Assembly (NCBI RefSeq): GCF_003194085.1
Contig: NZ_CP023994.1
Span: 62,001 to 126,000, forward strand
DNA length: 64,000 nt
Origin: Aurantimicrobium photophilum
GTDB taxonomy: Bacteria; Actinomycetota; Actinomycetes; Actinomycetales; Microbacteriaceae
Direction: 5' to 3'
Both the position numbers and the translations under genes were made by a program. Below, piece after piece: positions 25,470-34,782 of the stretch. The notes under the pieces were generated by a model that saw only the letters and a list, made by a program, of their open reading frames with translations, was not told where the DNA came from and made no database searches. Position 1 is the stretch's first letter. The number at the start of each line of letters is the position of its first letter.

Positions 25470-27083
25470 CTAGATGACGTGAGCGTCTCCACCTTCGTGA
25501 ATCTTCTCCACTTCAACCTTGCGGGTTGCTCCGAGTGAAAGGGTGGCGAGGAAGCCCAGTCCCAGGAATCCTGCTGCAGCAAATGCACCATAGCGAGTTC
25601 CATCAGAGATGGCGACCTTTGCCGCCGTTGCGATGGGCTGCGTCTCAGGGTTTTGCTCGAGGCCGATAATCGCTCCACCAGCACTGTCAACGACAGAGTC
25701 AACAACTTGAGTGACCTGAGCTGCAGGAAGCTTCTCATCGGTAAGTTTTTGAGTGAGCTCAACCTGGACGGAGGTGAACAAGATTGTTCCCAGCACAGCA
25801 ATACCGAGCGCCGAGCCAAGCTGGCGAGCAGTGCTCTGCGTTCCTGAAGCCTGACCAGATTCCTGAACAGGAACATCCTTGAGAACGACGTTGGTCAGCT
25901 GCGCAGTCGCCAACCCCACACCCATTCCGTAGACGAAGAGCCATGGAACAACGTTGATCCAGGTTGCTGTGGGGCTGATGGCAAAACCAACACCGGCAAC
26001 ACCGACAATTTCAAGCAAGATACCGAGGCGAACCATGTCAACAGGAGAGACCTTGCCAGAGAGTCCACCGGCAAGACCGGAAGCTACGAATGCTCCACCT
26101 GCGAGGCCCAGCAGAACGAAACCGGTCTGGAGAGCGTCATAACCGATAACGAACTGCAGCCATAGTGGCAGAGACAAGATGATGCCGAATTCACCCAACG
26201 CAATGACCATCGCTGCGATGTTTCCGTTGCGGAAAGAGGCAATGCCGAACAGTTTGAAGGCGATGAGAGCTGGTTTGCCCTTCTTCAGGCGAGCAGCACC
26301 GTGGGTAATGAATAGTGTCGTTGCAAGTACAAAGACCAAGAACATCACAGGAATGATGGAAACCTTGCCAGGCCAGGTCCAATCACCAACGGTGAAGGGC
26401 TTGTTGACTTCCCACCAGCCGTAGGTGCGACCTTCGATGAGACCGAAGACCAGGGTCGACATGGCGATGACTGAGTAAACCGCGCCCATCCAGTCGATGC
26501 GTCCAGTGTTTAAGTCTTCCTTGGATTCAGGAACGGTGAGCAACGCACCAATGATGATGATGATGCCGATAGGGATGTTGATTCCGAAAGCCCAGCGCCA
26601 TGAGTAGTCCGTGGTGAGCCAGCCACCGAGAAGGGGGCCAACGGCCACCATTCCACCAATGGTGGAACCCCAGACTGCGAATGCGATACCGCGCTCTTTG
26701 CCCTGGAAGTTGGCGTTCACGAGAGACAAGGTGGTGGGCAGAACCATCGCGCCACCGAAGCCCTGGAGCACACGTGCTGCGATGAGCAGGTTGCCATCTT
26801 CGGAGAATCCAGCAATCACCGAGGAGATAACGAAGATCGTCATACCGATAATGAGCAGGCGGCGACGGCCGAAGCGGTCAGACAGTGCACCGAATACCAA
26901 GATCAGTGCAGCAAAGACGAGAGTGTAAGACTCCTGGACCCACTGCACCTGGGTGCTGGTGATTCCGAGGTCTTCAATGATTGAAGGAATCGACACATTG
27001 ATAATGGTCGAGTCGACGATGATGAGGGAGACAGAAAGGCTGATAAACAGCAGGCCGAACCAGCGTGTGCGTGGAGAAGTCAT
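25470..27083 (-). CDS. DHA2-family MFS transporter
   Basis: This 537-residue membrane protein has about 14 helices. DHA2 signatures are VDSTIINVSIPSIIEDL in helix 1, GALSDRFGRRRLL after helix 2, and GPLLGGW in helix 5. It is a second, more distant paralogue of the exporter at 10408-12231, with a short C-terminus. A proton-coupled drug or metabolite export role follows from the family. No regulator gene is adjacent. The promoter is probably leaderless: TAGATT on the minus strand lies six bases before ATG. Confidence 0.88.
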   Translation of the reverse strand: MTSPRTRWFGLLFISLSVSLIIVDSTIINVSIPSIIEDLGITSTQVQWVQESYTLVFAALILVFGALSDRFGRRRLLIIGMTIFVISSVIAGFSEDGNLLIAARVLQGFGGAMVLPTTLSLVNANFQGKERGIAFAVWGSTIGGMVAVGPLLGGWLTTDYSWRWAFGINIPIGIIIIIGALLTVPESKEDLNTGRIDWMGAVYSVIAMSTLVFGLIEGRTYGWWEVNKPFTVGDWTWPGKVSIIPVMFLVFVLATTLFITHGAARLKKGKPALIAFKLFGIASFRNGNIAAMVIALGEFGIILSLPLWLQFVIGYDALQTGFVLLGLAGGAFVASGLAGGLSGKVSPVDMVRLGILLEIVGVAGVGFAISPTATWINVVPWLFVYGMGVGLATAQLTNVVLKDVPVQESGQASGTQSTARQLGSALGIAVLGTILFTSVQVELTQKLTDEKLPAAQVTQVVDSVVDSAGGAIIGLEQNPETQPIATAAKVAISDGTRYGAFAAAGFLGLGFLATLSLGATRKVEVEKIHEGGDAHVI

Positions 27084-27089
27084 TGTTTC

Positions 27090-27095
27090 AATCTA
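27090..27095 (-). promoter_or_regulatory. Leaderless -10 box of MFS gene
   Basis: TAGATT on the minus strand lies six bases before the start codon at 27083. Confidence 0.5.
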
Positions 27096-27156
27096 CTCTC
27101 GACAGCACGAAAGACCGTGGCCTGAATAGACTTCTTCACACCACGTCAGAGGAGGA

Positions 27157-27372
27157 CTAGTCCTTCTTGCGCTTGCTGAAAACGAAGAGGTAAAGGATCT
27201 CGAGGATTCCTGCGGTGTTGAGAATAAACAGCACCACGAACCAGGGCACCGACTTAAGTGAGCCAGCGCGGTAAAGGGCAAAAGCTTTCCACACGTAGCT
27301 CCATAGAAACAGCAAAGCAAGTAGGGCGAATACTCCGGGCTGTTCAGCGAGAAGGCCTTGATCAGTGTTCAT
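27157..27372 (-). CDS. DUF5652-like small membrane protein
   Basis: This 71-residue protein has two membrane helices (about 14-33 and 44-64) linked by the basic loop KAFALYRAGSLKSVPW, and a lysine-rich end (FSKRKKD). The pattern WKAFAL..A......WFVVLFILNTAGILEILYLF matches DUF5652 proteins, whose function is unknown. A TAGAAT box six bases before ATG supports the start and a leaderless mRNA. Confidence 0.75.
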   Translation of the reverse strand: MNTDQGLLAEQPGVFALLALLFLWSYVWKAFALYRAGSLKSVPWFVVLFILNTAGILEILYLFVFSKRKKD

Positions 27373-27378
27373 AGCTCA

Positions 27379-27384
27379 ATTCTA
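27379..27384 (-). promoter_or_regulatory. Leaderless -10 box of DUF5652 gene
   Basis: TAGAAT on the minus strand lies six bases before the start codon at 27372. Confidence 0.5.
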
Positions 27385-27426
27385 TGAACGTAGAGCTGTT
27401 AGCCAGCTGAATGAAGTGCTAACGTC

Positions 27427-28082
27427 ATGCTCGTGAGCTCAACGTCGCGCAAAATCACTGCCCTTGTCCGCTGGGGAATTTCTGCGTGGGTTCTCGCAGC
27501 AATTGTGACCCAGATCTGGTCCGAAGTGGCCAATGATGCCTTCTATCTGAGAAGTACTTCAGCTACTTCACCATCCAGTCCAGCCTGATTAACATCGTGG
27601 CGTTTGCAGTGGGTGGCTATCTCGCCTGGACCACGGTGAGAGACACCAGGTTGTTCACCATCGTTAGGGTTTCGGTCTTTTCCTATGCGATTGTGACCGG
27701 CGTTGTCTATAACGTGTTGCTGAGGAACATCCCTTCCGAAGGCTATGAACCACCTGCCTGGTGCAATGAAAGTACCCATGTGTGGGTTCCTGTTGTCATC
27801 GTGCTGGAGTGGCTGTTTTCCTCCGGCCGCATTTCTTTACGTATCCGAGCAATGTGGTGGGCTTTGCTCTATCCCCTGGCGTGGGTGGCGTTCACCGTCA
27901 TTCGCGGAATGATCACCGGATGGTGGCCTTACCCCTTCCTCGAGCCAGATGGACCTAACGGAGTAGGTGGCGTCGTTGCCTACATTCTGGGTATCGCCAC
28001 CTTTATGGCCATCAACGCTTTTATTGCACTGATCATCGCCCGCACGTGGGCAAAGCTGCGCAAGCAACCCCTGCATCCCTAA
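27427..28082 (+). pseudogene. Frameshifted Pr6Pr/FAR-17a-like membrane protein gene
   Basis: The frame from ATG 27427 encodes a plausible first helix (ITALVRWGISAWVLAAIVTQIWSEVAND) but stops at 27594-27596. From about 27549 another frame continues with EKYFSYFTIQSSLINIVAFA and runs to 28082, giving the remaining helices and a Lys/Arg-rich end. The block YFSYFTIQSSLINI is typical of Pr6Pr-family membrane proteins. One base is missing near 27547-27549, so the gene is broken, or the assembly has an error there. No slippery sequence for programmed frameshifting is visible. The function of the family is unknown. Confidence 0.75.
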
Positions 28083-28111
28083 GCAGTTACCGCTTGTTTA
28101 CCTGCGAGTTC

Positions 28112-28117
28112 TAGGCT
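28112..28117 (+). promoter_or_regulatory. Leaderless -10 box of ppk2
   Basis: TAGGCT lies six bases before the ATG at 28124. Confidence 0.5.
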
Positions 28118-28123
28118 GGAACT

Positions 28124-29056
28124 ATGAGCCCCAACAGCGACGGAACCTTCGACACCGCCGAGATTCTCAAGGCGACCTTCACCGCCGAGGATCTTCTTGA
28201 CGATGATGCACCGAAGACTCTCGCAGAAGATGACGCGTGGCGTCAGGGCTTCCCCTATGACACCAAGCTGACGCGCAAAGAATATGACCACCGCAAGCAT
28301 GTGTTGCAGGTGGAGCTATTGAAGCTCCAGGTCTGGATTAAAGAAACAGGTCAACGTGTCATCATCGTGTTCGAAGGCCGTGATGCTGCCGGCAAGGGTG
28401 GAACCATCAAGCGCTTCATGGAACACATGAACCCTCGCGGTGCTCGTGTTGTTGCTCTCGAAAAGCCCACAGAGCGTGAACGCAGTCAGTGGTATTTCCA
28501 GCGTTATGTTGAGCACCTCCCAGCAGCAGGCGAGCTCGTCATGTTTGACCGCTCTTGGTATAACCGTGCCGGTGTTGAACGCGTCATGGGTTACTGCACT
28601 GATGAGCAGTATGACGAGTTCATTCGCTCCACCCCGGAGTTTGAGCGCATGCTCGCCCAATCCGGTATCAAGATTTTCAAGTTTTGGTTCTCTGTTGGTG
28701 AAGCAGAACAGCGACGCCGCTTTATAGAGCGTCGCACCGACCCGGTCAAGCGCTGGAAACTTTCCCCCACAGACCTCGCGTCCCTGGATAAGTGGGATGC
28801 CTACACCGAAGCTAAAGAAGCAATGTTCCGCGCAACAGATACAGATGTTGCTCCCTGGACCGTAGTGAAGTCCAATGACAAGAAGCGTGCTCGCCTGGAA
28901 GCCATGAAGTGGGTTCTCAACTCCTTTGATTACGACGGCAAAGACAATAACGTCATTGGACCGAATGATCCTCTCGTGATTGGGAGTCCAGCAGAGGTCT
29001 ACGACCAGGGCGAGACGCCCACCACAGCAATTCCGGTCGTGAAGAAGCTGCGTTAA
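28124..29056 (+). CDS. ppk2: Polyphosphate kinase 2 family protein
   Basis: This 310-residue P-loop kinase uses polyphosphate to phosphorylate nucleotides, or the reverse. Walker A is FEGRDAAGKGGTIKRF (about 84-99), Walker B is VMFDRSWYNRAGVERVMGY, and the lid has RRRFIERRTDPVKRWKLSPTD. It is a single-domain protein of usual length. The nucleotide preference (GDP or ADP) is not clear. It is followed after two bases by a dienelactone-hydrolase-like gene, so both are probably co-transcribed. Confidence 0.93.
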   Translation: MSPNSDGTFDTAEILKATFTAEDLLDDDAPKTLAEDDAWRQGFPYDTKLTRKEYDHRKHVLQVELLKLQVWIKETGQRVIIVFEGRDAAGKGGTIKRFMEHMNPRGARVVALEKPTERERSQWYFQRYVEHLPAAGELVMFDRSWYNRAGVERVMGYCTDEQYDEFIRSTPEFERMLAQSGIKIFKFWFSVGEAEQRRRFIERRTDPVKRWKLSPTDLASLDKWDAYTEAKEAMFRATDTDVAPWTVVKSNDKKRARLEAMKWVLNSFDYDGKDNNVIGPNDPLVIGSPAEVYDQGETPTTAIPVVKKLR

Positions 29057-29058
29057 CT

Positions 29059-29787
29059 ATGCCGTTTGATGTGAAGCTCACAGACATCTCCATTTCTCTA
29101 TCTGGAGATGAAGAGCTTCGGGGCGTGCTGGCTGTTCCTGATGGAGAGGGACCCTTTCCTGCCGTGGTGATGGTGCATGAAGTATTCGGCATCGACGAGT
29201 CCATGCGCTCGCAGATTACCCGGATGGCCAGTGCGGGTTATCTGGTTCTGATGCCGGATCTTTATAGCCGGGGCGGAATGCGCAAGTGCCTCAAGGCAAC
29301 CTTCCGTGCACTGGTGGACGGCGTGGGTCAGGCCTATACGGATGTGGAGGCAGCCAAGCAGCTCTTGCTCACTCGTCCCGATTGCACAGGCAAGATCGGT
29401 GTGGTCGGTTTCTGCATGGGCGGCGGCTTTGCGCTCCAACTCGTGAGCAAGGGCTATGACGCTGCCGCTGTGAACTACGGTCAAGCAGCTAAAGATCTCG
29501 ATGCTCAACTGGCAGGATCTTGTCCCATCGTGGCAAGTTTCGGCGGTAAGGATATGTCTCTCAAGGGAGCTGGCCCCAAATTAGAAGCAGCCCTCACCAA
29601 GGCAGGTATTCCTCACGATGTGAAGGTTTATCCCGAAGCATCCCATGCCTTCATGAACCCCACCCAAGCAGGGCCTAAAGCACTGCGCCCCCTGATGAAC
29701 ACCGTGATCGGGTTCAAGCCACGACCCGTCGAAGCAGCCGATGCGTGGTCACGCATCGAAGCCTTCTTCGGCGAACATCTGGTCTAA
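29059..29787 (+). CDS. Dienelactone hydrolase family protein
   Basis: This 242-residue alpha/beta hydrolase carries the DLH features: HEVFGIDESMRSQITRMASAGYLVLMPDLY, the nucleophile Cys in GVVGFCMGGGFAL, Asp in SFGGKDMSL and His in EASHAFMNP. Cys in place of Ser as nucleophile is normal for the family. No aromatic degradation genes are nearby, so dienelactone itself is an unlikely substrate. A general ester or lactone hydrolase is a better description. It follows ppk2 by two bases. Confidence 0.87.
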   Translation: MPFDVKLTDISISLSGDEELRGVLAVPDGEGPFPAVVMVHEVFGIDESMRSQITRMASAGYLVLMPDLYSRGGMRKCLKATFRALVDGVGQAYTDVEAAKQLLLTRPDCTGKIGVVGFCMGGGFALQLVSKGYDAAAVNYGQAAKDLDAQLAGSCPIVASFGGKDMSLKGAGPKLEAALTKAGIPHDVKVYPEASHAFMNPTQAGPKALRPLMNTVIGFKPRPVEAADAWSRIEAFFGEHLV

Positions 29788-29809
29788 AAGCTCAAGGTAA
29801 ACTTCAAGG

Positions 29810-32800
29810 GTGACCATTCCCTTGATGCCAGCACGTTCTCAAGCACTGATGACAGCACTTTCAGAACGAGTGGTGATTGCTGATGGTGCCATGGGAACCA
29901 TGTTGCAGGATCAAAACCCCAGCATGGAGGACTTCCAGCAACTTGAGGGTTGCAATGAGATTCTCAACGTCAGCCGTCCCGACATTGTGGCATCTGTTCA
30001 CGACGCATATTTCGAAGCTGGAATCGACTGCGTCGAGACCAACACGTTCGGCGCGAACTGGTCCAACCTGGGTGATTACGGTATCGAAGACCGCATTACT
30101 GAGCTTGCTCAAGCAGGTGCTGAGATTGCCCGCGCCAGTGCTGAGAAATTTGAAGCACAAGACGGACGCATGCGGTGGGTGCTCGGCTCGATGGGCCCTG
30201 GCACCAAGCTCCCCAGCCTTGGCCACACAACCTATGCCAACCTCAAGGCAACTTTCGCTGAGCAGGCCGTCGGCCTGATTCGCGGTGGTGCTGATGCTCT
30301 GCTGATTGAAACTTCACAGGATTTGCTCCAGACCAAGTCTGCTGTCAACGGCTGCAAGCAAGCCATCGAAGAAGAAGGCATCAAGTTGCCCATCTTCGTC
30401 GAGGTCACGGTGGAAACCACCGGAACCATGTTGATGGGTTCTGAAATTGGCGCTGCGCTGACCACCCTAGAGCCTCTGGGTATCGACATGATCGGCCTGA
30501 ACTGTGCAACGGGTCCTGCCGAGATGAGCGAGCACCTACGTCAGCTGTCGAAGTACTCGACGGTTCCCATCATGGTGATGCCCAACGCTGGTTTGCCCGA
30601 GCTCACTGCAGATGGCGCACGTTACCCACTCGGTCCAGAAGAACTTGCCACTGCTCACGAACAGTTTGTGAAAGAGTTCGGTTTGGCTCTGGTTGGTGGC
30701 TGCTGTGGCACAACCCCCGCCCACCTCAAGGCCGTTGTTGATCGCGTCCGCGGCATGAAGCTGACCCCGCGCAAGCCTGAGCACGATGCAGGTGTTGCCA
30801 GCCTGTATCAGCACGTTCCCTTCACACAGGACAACGCATTCCTCGCTATTGGTGAGCGCACCAATGCCAACGGTTCCAAGGCATTCCGCGAAGCAATGCT
30901 CGAAGGCCGTTGGGATGACTGTGTAGATATTGCTCGCCAGCAAGTGCGTGACGGAGCTCACCTGCTTGACGTGTGTGTCGACTACGTCGGCCGCGATGGC
31001 ACCGATGACGCCCGCGAAATCGTGTCACGATTTGCGAGTGCGTCCACGCTGCCTCTCGTGATGGACTCCACCGAACCTGCTGTGCTGCAAGCCGGTATGG
31101 AACTCATTGGTGGTCGCCCCGTCATCAACTCGGTGAACTTCGAAGACGGCGACGGTCCCACCTCACGCTTTGGTCGCATCATGCCGTTGGTGAAAGAACA
31201 CGGCGCTGCCGTGATCGCTCTCACCATCGATGAAGAAGGCCAGGCCCGCACCACCGCAGACAAGGTTCGTATTGCCAGCCGTCTGGTGGATACTTTGGTC
31301 AACGACTGGGATATGCGCGTCGACGACATCATCGTGGATGCACTCACCTTCCCGATCGCAACCGGCCAGGAAGAAACTCGCCGCGATGCCATCGAGACCA
31401 TCGAAGCAATTCGCCAGATCAACGCCAAATACCCCGGCATCCACACCACCTTGGGTGTCTCGAATGTCTCCTTCGGTTTGAACCCCGCCTCTCGCGCTGT
31501 GCTGAACTCGGTCTTTATCCACGAAGCCGTTGAGGCAGGCCTCGACTCAGCCATCGTGGACGCCGCCAAGATTGTTCCTCTGGCGTCGATCCCTGAAGAC
31601 CAGCGCAAGGTTGCGTTGGATCTGGTGTGGGATCGTCGTGAATACGATGCCGATGGCAACGTGAGCTATGACCCTCTCTCCACCATGCTCGATCTCTTCG
31701 ATGGTGTGGACTCTGCCAGCCTGAAGGACGCTCGTGCTGCGGAGCTAGCTGCTCTTCCTGTGGGAGAACGCCTTGAGCGTCGCATTATTGATGGCGAAGG
31801 CAAGGGGCTTGAAGAAGACCTCGACCTTGCTCGCGCCAACGGGGTAAGCCCGCTCGAAATCATCAACGACCACCTGCTTGCGGGTATGAAGATTGTGGGC
31901 GAGCGCTTCGGTAGTGGTGAAATGCAGCTGCCTTTCGTTCTGCAATCAGCTGAAGTCATGAAGACGGCCGTTGCACTGCTCGAGCCCCACATGGAAAAGA
32001 GCGACGAAGCTGGCAAGGGAACCATCGTTCTGGCCACCGTCCGTGGCGATGTGCACGACATCGGTAAGAACTTGGTCGACATCATCTTGACCAACAACGG
32101 TTATGACGTCATCAACATCGGCATCAAGAAAACCATCAACGAGATCATTCAGGCTGCTGAAGAAAACAATGCCGATGTCATCGGCATGAGTGGTTTGCTG
32201 GTCAAGAGCACCGTGGTGATGAAAGAGAACCTCGAGGAACTCCAAAACCGCGGTTTAGGCACCAAGTGGCCTGTCATTCTTGGTGGAGCAGCCCTGACAC
32301 GTACTTTTGTGGAGGACGACCTCGCCTCAGTATTCAATGGCACCGTGCGCTACGCGCGCGATGCTTTTGAAGGCCTGGCACTCATGGAACCTCTGGTCGC
32401 CATTGCTCGTGGAGCAGATCCTGACTCAGTGGGCCTGCCTGCACTCAAGAAGCGCATCCACAAGAAGAGCCTGCTCGAGGTTACCGAGCCCGAGAACATG
32501 CCTGCACGCTCTGACGTGGCACTCGATAACGCTGTTCCCACGCCTCCGTTCTGGGGAACACGCATCGTGAAGGGCATTGCGCTCGCCGATTACGCCGCTT
32601 TCTTGGATGAACGTGCCACATTCATGGGCCAGTGGGGCCTCAAGCCCAGCCGTGCCGATGATGGTGCCAGCTATGAGGAGCTCGTGGAGACCGAAGGTCG
32701 ACCACGCCTGCGCTACTGGCTCGACCGCATCCTGGCCGAGGGCATCATGGATGCCTCGGTTGTCTATGGCTACTTCCCTGCCGTGTCCGAAGGTGATGAC

Positions 32801-33409
32801 CTCGTCATCCTCAACCACGGCGATGACCCTGAAGGAATTCTGGGCCGACCAGGACTTTTAGCACCTGACGGTGGCTCAGCAGACCTGCCTGGTGGGGGAG
32901 CGATCGGCACCGACCGTCTGCGCTTCACCTTCCCGCGTCAGCGACGCGATCGTCACCTATGCCTGTCCGACTTCGTCAAGTCACGTGAAAGTGGCCAGAT
33001 TGATGTCGTGGGCTTCCAATTGGTCACCGTGGGTGCCACGGTGGACACTTTTACCGCCAAGATGTTCGCCGAAAACTCCTACCGCGACTATATGGAACTC
33101 AATGGCCTCGCCATGCAGCTCACTGAGGCTCTGGCTGAGTTCTGGCACTCGCGTACCCGCGAAGAATTGGGATACAAGGCCGAAGATCCCGAAGATCTAG
33201 CCGGAATGTTCAAGTTGGACTACCGCGGAGCCCGTTTCTCCCTCGGTTACCCAGCATGCCCCGACATGGAAGACCGCAAGAAGGTTGTGGAGCTGCTGCG
33301 CCCTGAGCGTGTGGGTGTAGTTCTCTCTGAAGAACTCCAGCTCCACCCCGAGCAGTCCACAGATGCCTTGGTCTTCCACCACCCCGAGGCTAAATACTTC
33401 TCCGTTTAG
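29810..33409 (+). CDS. metH: Cobalamin-dependent methionine synthase
   Basis: This 1199-residue modular enzyme transfers methyl from methyltetrahydrofolate to homocysteine. Modules in order are the homocysteine domain (ADGAMGTMLQ at about 23-32; zinc Cys in LNCATGP and VGGCCGTTP), the pterin-binding domain (about 345-600; NANGSKAF), the B12 cap and B12-binding domain (DVHDIGKN with the His ligand; GMSGLLVKSTVVM) and the reactivation domain to the end (RLRFTFPRQ, ACPDMEDR). All modules are present. GTG 29810 is taken as start; ATG 29825 is possible. There is no room for a B12 riboswitch upstream. The nearby ECF importer may supply its cofactor. Confidence 0.96.
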   Translation: MTIPLMPARSQALMTALSERVVIADGAMGTMLQDQNPSMEDFQQLEGCNEILNVSRPDIVASVHDAYFEAGIDCVETNTFGANWSNLGDYGIEDRITELAQAGAEIARASAEKFEAQDGRMRWVLGSMGPGTKLPSLGHTTYANLKATFAEQAVGLIRGGADALLIETSQDLLQTKSAVNGCKQAIEEEGIKLPIFVEVTVETTGTMLMGSEIGAALTTLEPLGIDMIGLNCATGPAEMSEHLRQLSKYSTVPIMVMPNAGLPELTADGARYPLGPEELATAHEQFVKEFGLALVGGCCGTTPAHLKAVVDRVRGMKLTPRKPEHDAGVASLYQHVPFTQDNAFLAIGERTNANGSKAFREAMLEGRWDDCVDIARQQVRDGAHLLDVCVDYVGRDGTDDAREIVSRFASASTLPLVMDSTEPAVLQAGMELIGGRPVINSVNFEDGDGPTSRFGRIMPLVKEHGAAVIALTIDEEGQARTTADKVRIASRLVDTLVNDWDMRVDDIIVDALTFPIATGQEETRRDAIETIEAIRQINAKYPGIHTTLGVSNVSFGLNPASRAVLNSVFIHEAVEAGLDSAIVDAAKIVPLASIPEDQRKVALDLVWDRREYDADGNVSYDPLSTMLDLFDGVDSASLKDARAAELAALPVGERLERRIIDGEGKGLEEDLDLARANGVSPLEIINDHLLAGMKIVGERFGSGEMQLPFVLQSAEVMKTAVALLEPHMEKSDEAGKGTIVLATVRGDVHDIGKNLVDIILTNNGYDVINIGIKKTINEIIQAAEENNADVIGMSGLLVKSTVVMKENLEELQNRGLGTKWPVILGGAALTRTFVEDDLASVFNGTVRYARDAFEGLALMEPLVAIARGADPDSVGLPALKKRIHKKSLLEVTEPENMPARSDVALDNAVPTPPFWGTRIVKGIALADYAAFLDERATFMGQWGLKPSRADDGASYEELVETEGRPRLRYWLDRILAEGIMDASVVYGYFPAVSEGDDLVILNHGDDPEGILGRPGLLAPDGGSADLPGGGAIGTDRLRFTFPRQRRDRHLCLSDFVKSRESGQIDVVGFQLVTVGATVDTFTAKMFAENSYRDYMELNGLAMQLTEALAEFWHSRTREELGYKAEDPEDLAGMFKLDYRGARFSLGYPACPDMEDRKKVVELLRPERVGVVLSEELQLHPEQSTDALVFHHPEAKYFSV

Positions 33410-33434
33410 CCCACTGTAACGATTATTCGTTGAG

Positions 33435-33455
33435 ACAGCCCGAAAGGGCTGTTTT
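33435..33455 (+). terminator. Intrinsic terminator of metH
   Basis: ACAGCCC-GAAA-GGGCTGT followed by TTT, 25 bases after the metH stop. Confidence 0.9.
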
Positions 33456-33480
33456 GTGTGCCCACAAACTCAATTTCAAA

Positions 33481-33514
33481 TATGTACATAAAAAATACAC
33501 AAAATTATGTACAC
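33481..33514. promoter_or_regulatory. Twin TGTACA operator upstream of Phd-like gene
   Basis: TATGTACAT (33481-33489) and TATGTACAC (33506-33514) each hold a TGTACA palindrome, 25 bases apart, in an A/T-rich stretch just before the GTG at 33533. YefM-type antitoxins are known to bind TGTACA hexamers in their own promoters, so autorepression by the next gene is likely. Confidence 0.6.
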
Positions 33515-33532
33515 ATTTGATAACCTAGCAAC

Positions 33533-34018
33533 GTGTGGTACTCAAATCCCGATGTCATCGTCAGCGTGGCCGATGCACGTGAGAACTTTTCAAAGATTCT
33601 GAAGACATTTCGGGCAGATCCGAATGCTCTTCCTGTGGTTTTGGGCGCACACCGCAAACCTGAGGCGGTCATTGTTCCCTATAAGGAATACATGGCCGGC
33701 CGAAAGGTGCTCCTCGGAGGTGTGGGCAATGTCAGCATGGAGGCACTCGGTGAGATGAGTGACGTGCTCCACAAGCTCGCTGCCATGAACAACATTGATG
33801 AGCTGGCTATCTTCGGGCCAGCATTGACCGATTCACTGGGCGAAGATGACGCACTGGACATGCTCGTGGGACCAAACCCTAGTGCGACCTACTTCGATCT
33901 GGTTCAGTTCGCCACCGAAATGGAGCTTGTCCTGCGCAGATTCGTCAATGTGGTGAACCGCGACGGATTACACCCCATCGCTGACGCCCACACGCTCGAA
34001 GAAGCGGTATATATCTAG
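33533..34018 (+). CDS. Phd/YefM-like antitoxin domain fused to degenerate nucleotidyltransferase domain
   Basis: This 161-residue protein joins two domains. Residues 8-60 resemble Phd/YefM antitoxins (SVADARENFSKIL, KPEAVIVPYKEY). Residues 88-150 resemble a MNT-type minimal nucleotidyltransferase (ELAIFGPALTDSL, DDALDMLVG, a helical block, RDGLHPI). The catalytic pattern FGS...SDxD has become FGP...DAxD (residues 94-109), so nucleotidyl transfer is doubtful. The TGTACA repeats upstream suggest it represses itself. No toxin gene is adjacent; the next gene is a convergent ECF component overlapping by CTAG. It could be an orphan antitoxin or a domesticated regulator. Confidence 0.7.
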   Translation: MWYSNPDVIVSVADARENFSKILKTFRADPNALPVVLGAHRKPEAVIVPYKEYMAGRKVLLGGVGNVSMEALGEMSDVLHKLAAMNNIDELAIFGPALTDSLGEDDALDMLVGPNPSATYFDLVQFATEMELVLRRFVNVVNRDGLHPIADAHTLEEAVYI

Positions 34019-34782
34019 AGCTTTGCCCGACGCAGTGCTTTCAGCGCAGGAACACCAATGAGTGCAAGGCCAATTCCTGTGGTCAGGGCCCGCACAGTGT
34101 CCCAGGTGAGAGTGGATGTCACCAGGGTATAAACCCCGAAGCGACTGAGGTTATCGGGTAGTGACCCGGCGGGAAGATAACTAATAGACGTTTCTGGTCC
34201 AACGCCAAAGGGCCAGAACCAGAGGTTCATCAGTGCCCCGAAGAGATATGACGCAATAACACCGTAAGCAATGAGCCACGTAATCTCTCTGCGTCGAGCT
34301 GCCTTGTCAGCAACACATGTGATGCGCCCTGGAATCAAGCCAGCTCCGGCGCCAACCCAACCCGCTGCAAACATCTGGAACGCAGTCCAGGGGCCAAAAC
34401 CGCCCCACAATATAGAAGACAGCGCGATGGTGAGCATTCCGAGCAGGAAACCGAACCGGGCACCATAAGCACGTCCGCCCAGAATCAGAATGATGAAGAC
34501 AGCTTCGAAACCGCCGACTCCGGTGCTTGCAATGCGAACAGCCGCTCCCACGGCGGCAAGCAGTCCAAGAAGTGCCAACGTCTTTGAACTTGAGACCGCT
34601 CCGTCGAGGAGCAACGAAATAACCACGATCAATGCAGGAACGAGCGCAAACACCACAACGGGAACAGCTGCCTGAGCCTGTTGGGGAAGAGCCGTGGCAA
34701 AGAGAGGCCACGCAAATGCACTCGCCGCAAGGACTGTGGCAAGGAGGACAAAACCATTCTTGACATTGAGGCGTTCAATCAT
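34015..34782 (-). CDS. ECF transporter S component, possibly for cobalamin or a related vitamin
   Basis: This 255-residue membrane protein has about six or seven helices and a motif-rich middle (RIASTGVGGFEAVFIILILGGRAYGARFGFLLGM, then ILWGGFGPWTAFQMFAAGWVGAGAGLIPG) typical of ECF substrate-binding components. It is last in a three-gene operon with the fused T-A-A protein and a secreted lipoprotein, joined by ATGA overlaps. The context fits CbrT-like cobalamin uptake: a small lipoprotein of DUF4430-like shape sits in the operon and metH is nearby. The vitamin is an inference. The gene end overlaps the convergent Phd-like gene by four bases. Confidence 0.8.
   Translation of the reverse strand: MIERLNVKNGFVLLATVLAASAFAWPLFATALPQQAQAAVPVVVFALVPALIVVISLLLDGAVSSSKTLALLGLLAAVGAAVRIASTGVGGFEAVFIILILGGRAYGARFGFLLGMLTIALSSILWGGFGPWTAFQMFAAGWVGAGAGLIPGRITCVADKAARRREITWLIAYGVIASYLFGALMNLWFWPFGVGPETSISYLPAGSLPDNLSRFGVYTLVTSTLTWDTVRALTTGIGLALIGVPALKALRRAKL

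Noticed and set aside
27530-27560. Programmed frameshift in the Pr6Pr-like gene
   Set aside because: No slippery heptamer and no downstream structure are apparent. A simple one-base loss explains it better.
29788-29809. Cobalamin riboswitch before metH
   Set aside because: Only 22 bases separate it from the upstream gene. There is no room for the element.
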